From contig NZ_AP026070.1 in assembly GCF_024363255.1 (NCBI RefSeq), forward strand, positions 2,914,001 through 2,978,000: a stretch of 64,000 bases of DNA, given 5' to 3'. This DNA is from Shewanella sp. NFH-SH190041. Its GTDB lineage: Bacteria; Pseudomonadota; Gammaproteobacteria; Enterobacterales; Shewanellaceae. Of this stretch, positions 20,411 through 30,397 are shown one piece after another (the stretch's first letter is position 1; each line of letters starts with the position of its first letter). Under the pieces are notes generated by a model that worked only from the letters and a program-made list of their open reading frames with translations, had not been told where the DNA came from and searched no databases. Both the position numbers and the translations under genes were made by a program.

Positions 20411-22591
20411 ATGATGAAAAGTTTTAACCTCAAACGCAGGCCTTATGTGTTGCTGGGAGCCGGGTTACTTTCCGTGGCACTAGCGGGCTGTAGTGATGGT
20501 GATGATGGCGAAAACGGCAAAGACGGGGTGATTGGTATCAACATTAATGCCACCAGCACACTGAAAGCAACATTCACCCATGCCAGTATTGATGCCGGCA
20601 AGGTCACCGTAGATTTCAGACTGGAAAATGCCAATGGCGTTGCCATTCTAGGCTTAACCAACCAACATGATTTACGCTTCGGCATTGCCCAACTCACTCC
20701 CGTTACTGCCACACAACTGGATGGCAATGTCACTCCGCGGGGATTTCAATGGCAGGCCTATATCAACAGCTTAAAACAACCTAATCCGGAATGGATACCA
20801 GCAGATGATCGTCACCTCAATCCGGGAGCAACATTTCAGGCTGGGGTAGAAGCTGCAGCAAATTGTCAGAACTGCCTGACAGATAACCAAGATGGCAGCT
20901 ATCGTTATACCTTCCAAACCAATATCGCCAATATCACAGATCCACTGCCAATCACCTATCAGGCAGAGTTAACCCAAAGAGCCACATTGGAGCTGGTTGC
21001 CCCCCAAGCCGTAACCAATGCCCACTTTGACTGGCAACCATCCACAGGTAAAACCGAAGATATTCAGAGCCGTGATGTGGTGTCCATTGCATCCTGTTAT
21101 GCCTGCCATCAACCAGAAAGTTTAGCGCTCCATGGCGGTCGTCGGATTGAGTTGGAGAGTTGCGCATCCTGTCATACAGCAACCTCTGCCGATCCTGAAA
21201 GTGGCAACAGCGTAGATTTTACCTATATGATCCACGCTATCCACAAAGGCCAAGATCGAGTGGGTTACGACAAAAATGCCGCAGCCATGGTTCCAGCACC
21301 TTATAAAGTCATTGGTTACAACGGAAGTCAACATGACTACGGTAAAGTCATGTATCCACAACAACCCGCTGCTGACTGCGCAGCTTGCCATGTTGAAGGT
21401 GAAGGCGCTCCGGCCGATGTGGGCCTGTTCCATGCTGATTTAAGTAACTCAGCCTGTATCGGTTGCCACACAGAAACGCCATCCAAAAATCATAGCGACA
21501 CTGACTGTGTCGCCTGCCATAACAGTGAAAGCCCTTATCATGGTACCGATAGCGCCGCCAAACGCCACGGCGATGTATTGAAAGGGTATCAGGCCAGCCA
21601 GGGATATTCAGCCCATTTCAGTCATATCACAGTGCAAAACGGTACCCTAAGCTTTGATGTGCAAATCCTCGATGATAAAGGCCAAGCCGTTGGCAGAGAA
21701 TTTATTGCCAACCCAAGTATGTACACCAAATCCAGCATCTATTTCAGTTGGGATATCGATCAGAACTATCCAGCATATGATACTGGCAGTAAATACGGCG
21801 ACCGGGGATTCTCTTTGCTAGATGAAACAGTGTCTACCTATCAGCCAGAGAGTAAAACTTTTAGTATCAACAGTGCCGCCAGTAATCTGATCCTGCCGGA
21901 TCTTAACGGTAAGAGTGTCGAGCTGTATGCCGCAGTAGCAACTTGCTTCAACAAAGGTGGTTATGGCGTTAAAGAAATCGTACCTACCGCCTGTGATTCA
22001 GCTAAAGGCGTGCGTATGGTGTACATCCAGCATCAACCGCTGCGCTTTACCTGGAACGGGTCCAACACCTCTGAACCAGCCAAGCAACGTCGCACCATTA
22101 TTGACGATGGTAAGTGTATGGAGTGTCATAACCAAGAAATTGTTCATTATGACAATGGTGTCAATTGCCAAGCATGCCACACCCCAGACAAAGGGCTGTC
22201 TTATGGCGCGGTCAAATCTCCGACCAGCTTTGCCTATAAAGCACACCACGCCAGTGGCCACTACTTGAAATATGCTGGTGTTGGCAGCAGTACTGTCGTC
22301 AAAACCGACTGCTCAACCTGTCATACCGAGCAAGGCATCGAACTTGGCCGTTCCCCTGAACGTGCATGGCGTTATGCCGATACTCATGGCGCGGATATCT
22401 GGATGTCTTCTGATACAGGCGCCTGTATGAGTTGCCACCAGAAATATCTGAGTGACGCTGGCAAAGCGCATATTGAAGGATTCGGCGGCATTATTGATGG
22501 GCAAGATAAAGCCGATGTATTGATCCGCCAAGCAGAAAGCTGTGCTACCTGTCACAGTCCTGAGCAAGTACGCCAATTACACGGCCATTAA
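20411..22591 (+). CDS. omcA: OmcA, outer-surface decaheme c-type cytochrome
   Basis: Extracellular lipoprotein that passes electrons from MtrCAB to Fe(III)/Mn(IV) oxides and flavins. The 726-residue protein has a lipoprotein signal with lipobox LAGC (Cys27), a Ser/Gly/Asp-rich linker, and exactly ten CxxCH motifs in two clusters of five (first SIASCYACH, last CATCH), with beta-barrel domains before, between and after, as in OmcA/MtrC proteins. An additional C152-x2-C155 without His is not a heme site; OmcA has the same pair. N-terminal and central sequences fit OmcA better than MtrC. ATG 20411 and 20414 are both possible starts. First of four co-oriented electron-transfer genes. Confidence 0.96.
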   Translation: MMKSFNLKRRPYVLLGAGLLSVALAGCSDGDDGENGKDGVIGININATSTLKATFTHASIDAGKVTVDFRLENANGVAILGLTNQHDLRFGIAQLTPVTATQLDGNVTPRGFQWQAYINSLKQPNPEWIPADDRHLNPGATFQAGVEAAANCQNCLTDNQDGSYRYTFQTNIANITDPLPITYQAELTQRATLELVAPQAVTNAHFDWQPSTGKTEDIQSRDVVSIASCYACHQPESLALHGGRRIELESCASCHTATSADPESGNSVDFTYMIHAIHKGQDRVGYDKNAAAMVPAPYKVIGYNGSQHDYGKVMYPQQPAADCAACHVEGEGAPADVGLFHADLSNSACIGCHTETPSKNHSDTDCVACHNSESPYHGTDSAAKRHGDVLKGYQASQGYSAHFSHITVQNGTLSFDVQILDDKGQAVGREFIANPSMYTKSSIYFSWDIDQNYPAYDTGSKYGDRGFSLLDETVSTYQPESKTFSINSAASNLILPDLNGKSVELYAAVATCFNKGGYGVKEIVPTACDSAKGVRMVYIQHQPLRFTWNGSNTSEPAKQRRTIIDDGKCMECHNQEIVHYDNGVNCQACHTPDKGLSYGAVKSPTSFAYKAHHASGHYLKYAGVGSSTVVKTDCSTCHTEQGIELGRSPERAWRYADTHGADIWMSSDTGACMSCHQKYLSDAGKAHIEGFGGIIDGQDKADVLIRQAESCATCHSPEQVRQLHGH

Positions 22592-22874
22592 CCATTCGAG
22601 GGGAGAGGCAACTCTCCCCTTTTTCTGTCACTGTTAACAGCTGTTGCAGTGTGATTACAGTTGCACACATCACATTAAAATATTCATTAAGAAATAGACA
22701 GATCCAGTTCACAGTCTGAATCGGCTAATGCAGCTTTTTCAGCCTCCTTACGGTAATTTTTCCCTGAGGAAGAAACTTCCTAAATATGGGTAAGTCGCTA
22801 AAAGAAAATATAAAAAATCCACTCTACATCCCGTGGATGGCGTACTTACTCATCATCACATTGCAGGGAAAAAT
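22592..22874. other. omcA-mtrC intergenic regulatory region
   Basis: No gene. Just after omcA is an imperfect GAGGGGAGAGG.../CTCTCCCCTTTTTCTG stretch that may terminate some transcripts (AGGGGAGAG with CTCTCCCCT, about 22599-22624). TGTGA (22650-22654) and TCACA (22670-22674) are isolated CRP half sites; a better CRP-like box lies at 22698-22713. mtrC therefore probably has its own promoter as well as any read-through. Confidence 0.5.
22698..22713. promoter_or_regulatory. CRP-like site upstream of mtrC
   Basis: ACAGA-TCCAGT-TCACA. The 16 bases CAGATCCAGTTCACAG (22699-22714) are identical to 20262-20277 upstream of omcA, the only long match between the two promoter regions that I find. Confidence 0.5.
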
Positions 22875-24896
22875 ATGATGAACATAACGCACTCCAAACT
22901 GGCAGCGCTGATCACAGCGGCCATGCTTTCTGTCACCCTGACAGGATGCGATGGTGATAACGGCCACAACGGCACGCCGGGTAAACCCGGAGGCCCAGCA
23001 GCTGATACGGTCAACGAACTCCATCTCAATATCACTGACCTACAAGTCGCCAATAACAATGCTAAGGTGACTGTATTTGCGCACAACGAAGCTGATTTAC
23101 CGGTAGTGGGTCTGAAGGATTTTCAAATAAAGAAAGCAGCGCAGCTGATACCACAGGGATTCAATGGCCCGGGCGAAGCTGCGCAATGGCAAATAACAGG
23201 CAACAGTACAGGTTTTACGGATCATAAAAACGGCCATTATAGTTTTGATTTGCCACTGGAAGGTGCCGATACTTCATTCACCCAGAGATTCAATTTTATT
23301 GCTGCAGCATCCACCCTACAGGATGGTGCCACAGTTGTGCCACATACTGAATACACTGAAGATCTAGCTGCAGATGGCAGTAGCGCCAAATTGACTAAAA
23401 ATATCGTTGATGCCAAGCAATGCCATAGTTGCCATCAACCAGGAGAAAAACTATACGCAGGCCACAACTATACCGACTTAGAAACCTGTGTAACCTGCCA
23501 TAACCAGGAGCTAGCAGACAAACTGGCTCGCCCGGCACTGGCCTTTGGGCATCTTATTCATAATGTCCATAACAGTGCCAAAATGTATGGCCGCAATCTG
23601 GATAAAAGTGCTGAAACGGCCCACGCCCTGGTGAAAGATAACTGTGAGACATGCCATCAAAAACCTACTACTGATGACGCCATGCTAGAGGAATGGGGGA
23701 ATTGGTCACGGGTTCCTACAATGGAAACCTGCTCCAGTTGTCATACCGATATCGACTTTATCAGTGGTTATGGCCATCCGGCTCAAGCAGATAACAGTAA
23801 CTGTATCGCCTGTCACAATGCCACTATGACAGAACAAATCCATCTGCAGCCACATCGGGTACAAAAGCAATTTATTGCGCGCCATCAGCTCAATGTGCAG
23901 ATGACAGTACTGCCACAGGAAAACGCCGCAGCGCTGCCAGCAAGCGATCATCAAGTCAGGATGAGTATTACCTTGCAAAATGACCAAGGACAACCCGTTG
24001 CACTGAGCACCATCAAGTACATTGAGAGCTTTACCAACATCGGGCCCAATTTCCCGACATTGGCATATGGCCGCCATGAACTTGATGAGCAAAAGCTGGT
24101 CATCGACGGTAAACCAAATCCAGCGCTGACATCCACTCAGTTAAGCTATAACAAGGGTGAATTTGTTTACACCAGCAAAGCACTGCCCTTTGGTGCTATC
24201 GGTACAGACACAGATACCGCCGTCAATATGGTATCCGCAGCCATTTGTGTTGATAGCGAGCACAATGCTACTGACTGCCAACAGGATGCCAGCGAATTTG
24301 CCTCCCTCAATGCTGTCACATCTTATGCAGGCCTAAGTGACACGCTACACACCCGCGCTAGCAGCTCTACGGCTATCGACCGGTGTATCGGCTGTCACGG
24401 AGACAGTTTTGAGATCCACAATGCCTTCTCTGAGCATGTGAAACATGCCGGGCTGGTCATCAATCAATTAGATGATATCGGTGGCTGTGTGACCTGCCAT
24501 ACCCCCCATGGCACATATGCCAATGGTAAAAATAAAGGGGCACTGGAGATGAAGCTGCACAAAACCCATAAAGAGAGCGCCTCTTTTGGTTTAATTGGCG
24601 GTAAATGCGCCCAGTGTCACGACAGTTTCAATCTGGCATCATTTGAACACAAAGGGCCAATGGCTACCGACGCCATTAATGAAAACTGGGAATGGACAAC
24701 CACAGGCTACACCAGCCCAATTACAGCGGTATGCACCTCTTGCCATGTGATTGGCTCGCCCTATGTTTCACTCACAGAGCAGCATATTACGCAAAACGGC
24801 GGTTACTATCAGCAAGGGGATGCCCTACCGTCTACCGAAACCTGTCTTACCTGTCATAAACCCACAGTGACAAATCACGGCGCCATCAGCATGTAA
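22875..24896 (+). CDS. mtrC: MtrC, outer-membrane decaheme c-type cytochrome
   Basis: Terminal extracellular reductase of the MtrCAB conduit. The 673-residue lipoprotein has lipobox LTGC (Cys25), a glycine-rich linker and ten CxxCH motifs in two groups of five. Stretches such as NEADLPVVGLKDFQIKKA, HLIHNVHN, NWSRVPTMETCSSCH and LIGGKCAQCH identify it as MtrC rather than OmcA. The frame opens at ATG 22833, but ATG 22875 (or 22878) with Shine-Dalgarno AGGGAA gives the lipoprotein signal. Followed after 74 bases by mtrA. Confidence 0.96.
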   Translation: MMNITHSKLAALITAAMLSVTLTGCDGDNGHNGTPGKPGGPAADTVNELHLNITDLQVANNNAKVTVFAHNEADLPVVGLKDFQIKKAAQLIPQGFNGPGEAAQWQITGNSTGFTDHKNGHYSFDLPLEGADTSFTQRFNFIAAASTLQDGATVVPHTEYTEDLAADGSSAKLTKNIVDAKQCHSCHQPGEKLYAGHNYTDLETCVTCHNQELADKLARPALAFGHLIHNVHNSAKMYGRNLDKSAETAHALVKDNCETCHQKPTTDDAMLEEWGNWSRVPTMETCSSCHTDIDFISGYGHPAQADNSNCIACHNATMTEQIHLQPHRVQKQFIARHQLNVQMTVLPQENAAALPASDHQVRMSITLQNDQGQPVALSTIKYIESFTNIGPNFPTLAYGRHELDEQKLVIDGKPNPALTSTQLSYNKGEFVYTSKALPFGAIGTDTDTAVNMVSAAICVDSEHNATDCQQDASEFASLNAVTSYAGLSDTLHTRASSSTAIDRCIGCHGDSFEIHNAFSEHVKHAGLVINQLDDIGGCVTCHTPHGTYANGKNKGALEMKLHKTHKESASFGLIGGKCAQCHDSFNLASFEHKGPMATDAINENWEWTTTGYTSPITAVCTSCHVIGSPYVSLTEQHITQNGGYYQQGDALPSTETCLTCHKPTVTNHGAISM

Positions 24897-24970
24897 CAAC
24901 ATGGCTGGCCACCTAACACGTGGCCAGCTAGCAACTGATGCAATACCAGACAGACTCAGGACATATCATC

Positions 24971-25957
24971 ATGAAATACTACTCTCTGTACCCTAAAGGC
25001 ACGGTGGCGGGATGGCTCCGGACCATAGTGCTGGTGACCAGTTGTGTCACCGCGATATTCTCTACTTCGACCACCGCAGCAAAATGGGATAATAAAATGA
25101 CCCCGGCCGAAGTGGAAGCGACCTTAGATGCCAAATTCACCGCCGGGAAATATTCCCCAAAAGGTGCTGACACTTGCTTAATGTGCCACGGCAAAAATAA
25201 CCAGGTTATGGCACTATTTGACGGAGCACACGGCAGTCTAGATAACAGCCGCAGCCCTATGGCAGGACTTCAGTGTGAGGCCTGCCATGGCCCGATGGGA
25301 CAACATAATCGCGGCGGCAAAGAGCCGGTTATCACCTTCGGCAGTCAATCTTCCCTGTCAACTGAGAAGCAAAACAGTGTTTGCCTCTCCTGCCATCAGG
25401 GCGAATTAGCCATGAATTGGGATGGCGGCCATCATCAAAATGCAGAGATTGCATGCGCTGACTGCCACCAGATCCATGCAGCTAAAGATGCCGTGCTGGA
25501 TAAACAAACTGAAATTAACGTCTGCAGCCAGTGTCATACCCGTGAAAAAGCCGATCTGCATAAACGCTCCAGCCATCCGTTGAAATGGGGGCAAATGACT
25601 TGCAGCGACTGTCATAACCCCCATGGCAGTATGAACCCCAGTGATTTAACTCAGATATCCATTAACGAGTCCTGTTATGAGTGTCATGCCGACAAACGTG
25701 GTCCCATGCTATGGGAACATGCGCCAGTGACAGAAAACTGCGTCAGTTGCCATAACCCTCACGGCAGCGTCAATGACAATATGCTGACTGCCCGGGCACC
25801 ACAGTTATGTCAGCAGTGTCATGCCGGTACCCACAGTGGCCAACCACTGTTTGGCCAAGGTGGCAATAATGCCATGACAGGAGGCCGCAGCTGTCTGAAC
25901 TGTCACAGCCAAGTCCATGGCTCCAACCATCCATCCGGCAAATTACTGCAGCGCTGA
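24971..25957 (+). CDS. mtrA: MtrA, periplasmic decaheme c-type cytochrome
   Basis: Electron-carrying core that threads through MtrB and links periplasmic donors to MtrC. The 328-residue protein has an N-terminal export signal (about 1-36, ending near STTAA before KWDNKM), then ten CxxCH motifs evenly spaced over the whole chain, the pattern of MtrA/DmsE proteins. [10 protein letters not shown] and the C-terminus [17 protein letters not shown] are distinctive. The frame extends to ATG 24938, which lacks a ribosome site; ATG 24971 has AGGA 9 bases upstream. mtrB begins 13 bases after the stop. Confidence 0.96.
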   Translation: MKYYSLYPKGTVAGWLRTIVLVTSCVTAIFSTSTTAAKWDNKMTPAEVEATLDAKFTAGKYSPKGADTCLMCHGKNNQVMALFDGAHGSLDNSRSPMAGLQCEACHGPMGQHNRGGKEPVITFGSQSSLSTEKQNSVCLSCHQGELAMNWDGGHHQNAEIACADCHQIHAAKDAVLDKQTEINVCSQCHTREKADLHKRSSHPLKWGQMTCSDCHNPHGSMNPSDLTQISINESCYECHADKRGPMLWEHAPVTENCVSCHNPHGSVNDNMLTARAPQLCQQCHAGTHSGQPLFGQGGNNAMTGGRSCLNCHSQVHGSNHPSGKLLQR

Positions 25958-25970
25958 CAGGGAGAGCACC

Positions 25971-28133
25971 ATGACATATAAACTCAATCTCATCACCCTT
26001 GCCTTACTAACAGCCGGGACTGGTGCCATAGCAGAAGAAGCGTCCTCGCAAAAGCAACTCACGGGCTACCATCTGGATCAGGCAAATACTGCCAAGGTGA
26101 AATTTAACGCTTGGCAATGCAAACGTTGTCCACAAGCTGAAGGTATCCAAGGGCAGGCGTCACTGGGTAGCGGCTATAACACTGGTCACAACGGTCACAG
26201 CGCCAATGCGATGGGCAGTGACAAACAATGGCCGATCAGTATCAATGCCGATCTTAGTTACCAAAGCCAAGATGGTTACCGCGTTGATGCCGAAGCAAAC
26301 AATCTGGGAATGGATGCCAGCCGGGCGACGCTGACGGTCAATAAAGCTGGCCGTTACGCACTGGCATTGGACTATCGTACTTTAGCGCACTGGGATACCG
26401 ATAATGCACTCACTCCTTATTTAGGGATTGGCAGCAATTATCTGTACCTCCCAGAAAACTGGGTAACAGCCAGTACCACGGCGGAGATGACCGCATTGGA
26501 TAGCGCATTATCCCCGCTCAGCTTATCATTCAAGCGTGAGCAGATAGGCATGACGCTGTCATATAGTGATATGTTTGGTAGCACACCGTCACTTAACGCC
26601 GGCGCCAGCAGCTGGCAAACTTATCTCAGTTTCCGGCGCGAGACAAAAACCGGTTTACAAACCAGTTCAGGCAGTTTTTTTGATCAATCCATGATGCTGG
26701 CATCACCGGTGGATTATCAGACAGATCGGCTCAACGCAGGCATTACCGCCAAGGGAAACCATTGGTACAGCACGCTGGATTACAGTGGCTCCATGTTCAA
26801 TAACCGCTACAACATGCTGCAGTTTGACAATGCCTTTGTACCAACCTTCGGAGCCCAAAGCACTGGCGTAATGGCATTGGCGCCAGATAATGATGCCCAT
26901 ACCGTGACATTATCTGGTGGTTATCACACCACAAGGCTACAACTGCAAAGCCGCGCTTATCTGGGACAAATGCGTCAAGATGACGCGCTTATCAGCTCAG
27001 GTTACCATTATCCCCTGCCGCAGCCATCGTTAGAAAATCAGGTTGATATCCAAGGCGCGGATTTTCAAGCCCGTTATCGCATCAACCGAGATCTTCGGTT
27101 GAAAGCCAGTTATGATCTGTATGACAGAGATAATCGCACTCAGATCCTACCTTGGCAGCAGATAAGCATTGACCCCTTATCAGGGAAAGTTGCCTACAAC
27201 ACCCCCTACGACAGTCAGCGTCAACAGATAAAGCTGGCTGCGGATTACCGCCTAGCAGCCGGCGTTAAACTCGACACTGGTTACGATTATCGCCAAGACA
27301 CCCGCAGTTATAGCGAGCGGGAAGAAACTGATGAACATAAGGTTTGGGCCAGTATGCTGCTTCGCGCTATGGATGATCTGGATCTGCGCCTGAAAGCCAG
27401 CCATGAAATGCGCGATGGTTCGCGTTTTGAAGCTTCGGCATTGACCTCCAGCGAAGCTAATCCCCTGCTGCGGCGCTATAACTTGGCTGATCGAAACCGC
27501 ACACAAGCGCAATTGAGTCTGTCTTATTCACTGCCTGCGGATATCACCTTAGATAGCGCCTTGCGCTACGCCATAGATGATTATCGTCACACCGCTATTG
27601 GCCTGACAGAAGCAGAAGATATCAGCTGGGATATCAGTGCCAATTGGCAGGCCAGTGAGGATCTGCACCTCAGTGCATTTTATGGCGCGCAGCGCATTGA
27701 TTCTCGCCAACATGGCGCAATCAGTGATATCAGCCGCCCCAGCTGGCACAGTGATATTGAAGATAGATTCCAATATGTGGGCACATCCGTGCGCTATGAC
27801 AATCTGCTGGCTGATAAACTCAGTATCGGGCTGGATTATCAATATGCTGACTCACGGGCAAATACTCAAGTCACACAGGGGTTACATAATGGCCCAAGCA
27901 AGGATTATGGCCGCTATCAGGCGATCAATCACAGCCTGAGTCTCTACGGCCAATATCACCTCAGCAGCCAGACCAGTGTGAAACTGGATTACCGTTATGA
28001 ACGCTATCAAGATACTGATCCTGCAACACAACTCAGCCCCGATGCCATCTGGAATGTCCTGAGTTTCGGTCAGCTAGATAACAATTATCAGGCTCAACTA
28101 CTGATGTTTACCCTGCAATACCGTTTTAACTGA
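25971..28133 (+). CDS. mtrB: MtrB, outer-membrane beta-barrel of the electron conduit
   Basis: A 720-residue porin-like barrel that sheathes MtrA and holds MtrC in the outer membrane. It has a signal peptide (cleavage near residue 21, GAIA), the N-terminal C50-x2-C53 pair that is conserved in MtrB and needed for its stability in Shewanella oneidensis, then alternating amphipathic strands (about 28 expected) to the aromatic C-terminus LLMFTLQYRFN. ATG 25971 has Shine-Dalgarno GGGAGA; a longer frame into mtrA is not used. It is somewhat longer than the 697-residue S. oneidensis protein. Confidence 0.95.
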   Translation: MTYKLNLITLALLTAGTGAIAEEASSQKQLTGYHLDQANTAKVKFNAWQCKRCPQAEGIQGQASLGSGYNTGHNGHSANAMGSDKQWPISINADLSYQSQDGYRVDAEANNLGMDASRATLTVNKAGRYALALDYRTLAHWDTDNALTPYLGIGSNYLYLPENWVTASTTAEMTALDSALSPLSLSFKREQIGMTLSYSDMFGSTPSLNAGASSWQTYLSFRRETKTGLQTSSGSFFDQSMMLASPVDYQTDRLNAGITAKGNHWYSTLDYSGSMFNNRYNMLQFDNAFVPTFGAQSTGVMALAPDNDAHTVTLSGGYHTTRLQLQSRAYLGQMRQDDALISSGYHYPLPQPSLENQVDIQGADFQARYRINRDLRLKASYDLYDRDNRTQILPWQQISIDPLSGKVAYNTPYDSQRQQIKLAADYRLAAGVKLDTGYDYRQDTRSYSEREETDEHKVWASMLLRAMDDLDLRLKASHEMRDGSRFEASALTSSEANPLLRRYNLADRNRTQAQLSLSYSLPADITLDSALRYAIDDYRHTAIGLTEAEDISWDISANWQASEDLHLSAFYGAQRIDSRQHGAISDISRPSWHSDIEDRFQYVGTSVRYDNLLADKLSIGLDYQYADSRANTQVTQGLHNGPSKDYGRYQAINHSLSLYGQYHLSSQTSVKLDYRYERYQDTDPATQLSPDAIWNVLSFGQLDNNYQAQLLMFTLQYRFN

Positions 28134-28141
28134 GTCGCATC

Positions 28142-28177
28142 ATAGATCCTCATTTGTTCTGACTTATGAGGATCTAT
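28142..28177. terminator. Twelve-base perfect inverted repeat after mtrB
   Basis: ATAGATCCTCAT (28142-28153) and ATGAGGATCTAT (28166-28177) with a 12-base loop, 9 bases after the mtrB stop. Neither strand has a T run, so it is either a weak terminator or an mRNA 3' end stabiliser. Its right arm contains the stop codon of the convergent acyltransferase gene. Confidence 0.5.
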
Positions 28178-30098
28178 CGTCTAGAGCGGATCTAAACATA
28201 GGTGTTAACAGTTTATTACCAAACTCACTCATATGGTCACCATCATAGTAGATTGGTCGGCCATGAATATTCGAAATACATTTTCCTTGTTTACATAAAT
28301 AATTTATTGGTGATAATAAATGGGCATCTAATGTTCTAGTCACATTCTTTAAAATTAAATTTACCTGTTTATTTCTTTTTTCATAATCATAGATTGATAT
28401 TGAAAAGTCATTATGTACATCATTATATAACAATTTTTCTTTTGCTATCGCTTTAGGTATATTTGTATGCATTTCCGGAATCGGGGAAATAATAAAAACA
28501 CGGTCTTTATTATTAATACCATCAATAGTTAGTCCAATATTTTTCTCAAGCTCTAATAAAAATTTTTTATTTACTTCATGATACTTATCTTTAAAATAAA
28601 TAAGTGGTCCTTTATATGGAGTCGTCACACGCTCTGGATTAGATTGACCATATAGATATGCAGACATTCTTGCAGCAATAAACACAGGTGTAGATGGATG
28701 TTTATTAATATATTCCATTCGCTTACTATTATCATACAAACATAATAAAGAGTTTCCTGATATTTTTACATTCATAATAAATGGACAAGAAGCCCTAGCA
28801 AGAACAGTTACCCCCTCCTTTTTTAAATCAAATAAGGTAGATAATGCTGTAGCAATCGCATCTGCATGACTATCACCAACCATAATAGCTTTAATATTAT
28901 TACTATTACCTAATATTTTTACCGAAAAATCTCCACTATTTTCATCCAGCATCAAATTATTTTTATTACGATCAAATGATTCATTACTCGCGAGCAAAAC
29001 TTCATTCGAATAATGCCAATGAAAACCATCTGTTAAACAAATCAATTTACTCAATACAAATATGAACAAAATCATTAATATAGGTTTAAATTTATATATT
29101 GATTTCAATGATGTCAATTTTGAAGTCATACATTTATTTTTTTCAATTAAATAATAACTCAAGGCCCCTAGACACAAAGATAATAACACCCCAACTGCCT
29201 GCCAATTTCTAATTTTAAAATAAATACTCATTACGACAACTGGCCAATGCCACAAATATATCGAATAAGACCATTCACCAATTTTTTGTGATATTTTATT
29301 ATCTAAAATAATATTCTTTGCATTAGCTAAAATGATTAAATAAGCACCTAATACTGGTGTTATGGTTAAATAACTTGGCCATATATTATTTTTACTAAAT
29401 AATATAAATGATATAATAACCAAACCTAATCCTATAATAGATACTATTCTTGGATTTTTTATTTTGAATGGATATAAAAATGCCAACCCTCCAAATAACA
29501 TTTCCCACATCCTTGTAGAAAGCATAAAATAAGTTCTATTATCTTGATTAACTTCATAATAGATACACATAGAGAAGCTAATTAACAATAATAATAAAAC
29601 TACTCGTTTTATGTTTTTCAGCGACAAGAATTTATTTGCACACAACAAAACAGCGGGGTATAAAATATAAAATTGCCACTCCACTGATAAAGACCAAGTA
29701 TGTAATAACCACTTAGTATGAGAAGATACTGCAAAATAGCCAGATTCATTCATATACCTTATATTTGATAAAAAAAGTATACTTTTTTCTATATGCTTAC
29801 CAAGCATTTTGTAATCAGTTGGGGGAAGATAAAACCAACCAATAATAATTAATGCTAAACTAACAAAAAACAGTACCGGAATGATTCTATTAGCTCTGGA
29901 TGCATAAAAATCCGTAATCGAAAATTTATTGTCATCTATTTTACTAAATATAATTGATGTCATCAAAAAACCAGAAATAACAAAAAAAACATCGACACCA
30001 GCAAAGCCTCCTGGAATAGATGAATATCCAAAATGGAATAAAACTACTCCAATTACAGCAATGGCCCTAAGCCCATTAACATCACTTCTAAACTTCAT
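28164..30098 (-). CDS. OafA-type membrane O-acyltransferase with SGNH domain
   Basis: A 644-residue protein likely to transfer acyl (often acetyl) groups to a surface sugar polymer. The N-terminal half is an acyltransferase-3 domain with about ten membrane helices (RSDVNGLRAIAV, VLFHFG with the conserved His, GGFAGVDVFFVISGFLM). The C-terminal half is an SGNH hydrolase-like domain with Ser410 in VGDSHADA and Asp619-x2-His622 in YYDGDHMSEFGN. The frame extends to a TTG at 30140; ATG 30098 is preferred. The gene is far more AT-rich than its neighbours and uses A/T-ending codons, which indicates horizontal acquisition. The acceptor polymer is unknown. Confidence 0.88.
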   Translation of the reverse strand: MKFRSDVNGLRAIAVIGVVLFHFGYSSIPGGFAGVDVFFVISGFLMTSIIFSKIDDNKFSITDFYASRANRIIPVLFFVSLALIIIGWFYLPPTDYKMLGKHIEKSILFLSNIRYMNESGYFAVSSHTKWLLHTWSLSVEWQFYILYPAVLLCANKFLSLKNIKRVVLLLLLISFSMCIYYEVNQDNRTYFMLSTRMWEMLFGGLAFLYPFKIKNPRIVSIIGLGLVIISFILFSKNNIWPSYLTITPVLGAYLIILANAKNIILDNKISQKIGEWSYSIYLWHWPVVVMSIYFKIRNWQAVGVLLSLCLGALSYYLIEKNKCMTSKLTSLKSIYKFKPILMILFIFVLSKLICLTDGFHWHYSNEVLLASNESFDRNKNNLMLDENSGDFSVKILGNSNNIKAIMVGDSHADAIATALSTLFDLKKEGVTVLARASCPFIMNVKISGNSLLCLYDNSKRMEYINKHPSTPVFIAARMSAYLYGQSNPERVTTPYKGPLIYFKDKYHEVNKKFLLELEKNIGLTIDGINNKDRVFIISPIPEMHTNIPKAIAKEKLLYNDVHNDFSISIYDYEKRNKQVNLILKNVTRTLDAHLLSPINYLCKQGKCISNIHGRPIYYDGDHMSEFGNKLLTPMFRSALDDRSS

Positions 30099-30397
30099 AA
30101 ACAAAAACTTCACCAGGTCTCTATAAAAGTCATAGACCAAAAATAAATTAAATTAAGTTGTATTATATTATATTTATAGGTAGTTATTTATCATTGTAAA
30201 TATTAAATTACAGCTTGATTTATCGTTTAAATTTTTACCAATAACTATTAATAAATAAAAATATATCATGCTGAATCTGGATATATTCATATTGTGACCG
30301 AATTCAAACTCCCTGAAAAAGCAGATGCTGATACTTGATTCAGTTACCGCTTTGCCGGATCTTAACCTACACCTGTTTCTGTTTTTTCCTGTCTTCC
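30099..30397. other. AT-rich gap upstream of the acyltransferase
   Basis: Bases 30140-30300 are almost pure A/T and probably hold the acyltransferase promoter on the minus strand; normal composition returns near 30300, marking the edge of the foreign-looking segment. No gene seen. Confidence 0.45.

Noticed and set aside
20864..20878. Possible eleventh heme site in OmcA (C-x2-C at residues 152-155)
   Set aside because: The residue after the second Cys is Leu, not His; OmcA proteins keep this pair as a structural, probably disulfide-forming, feature.
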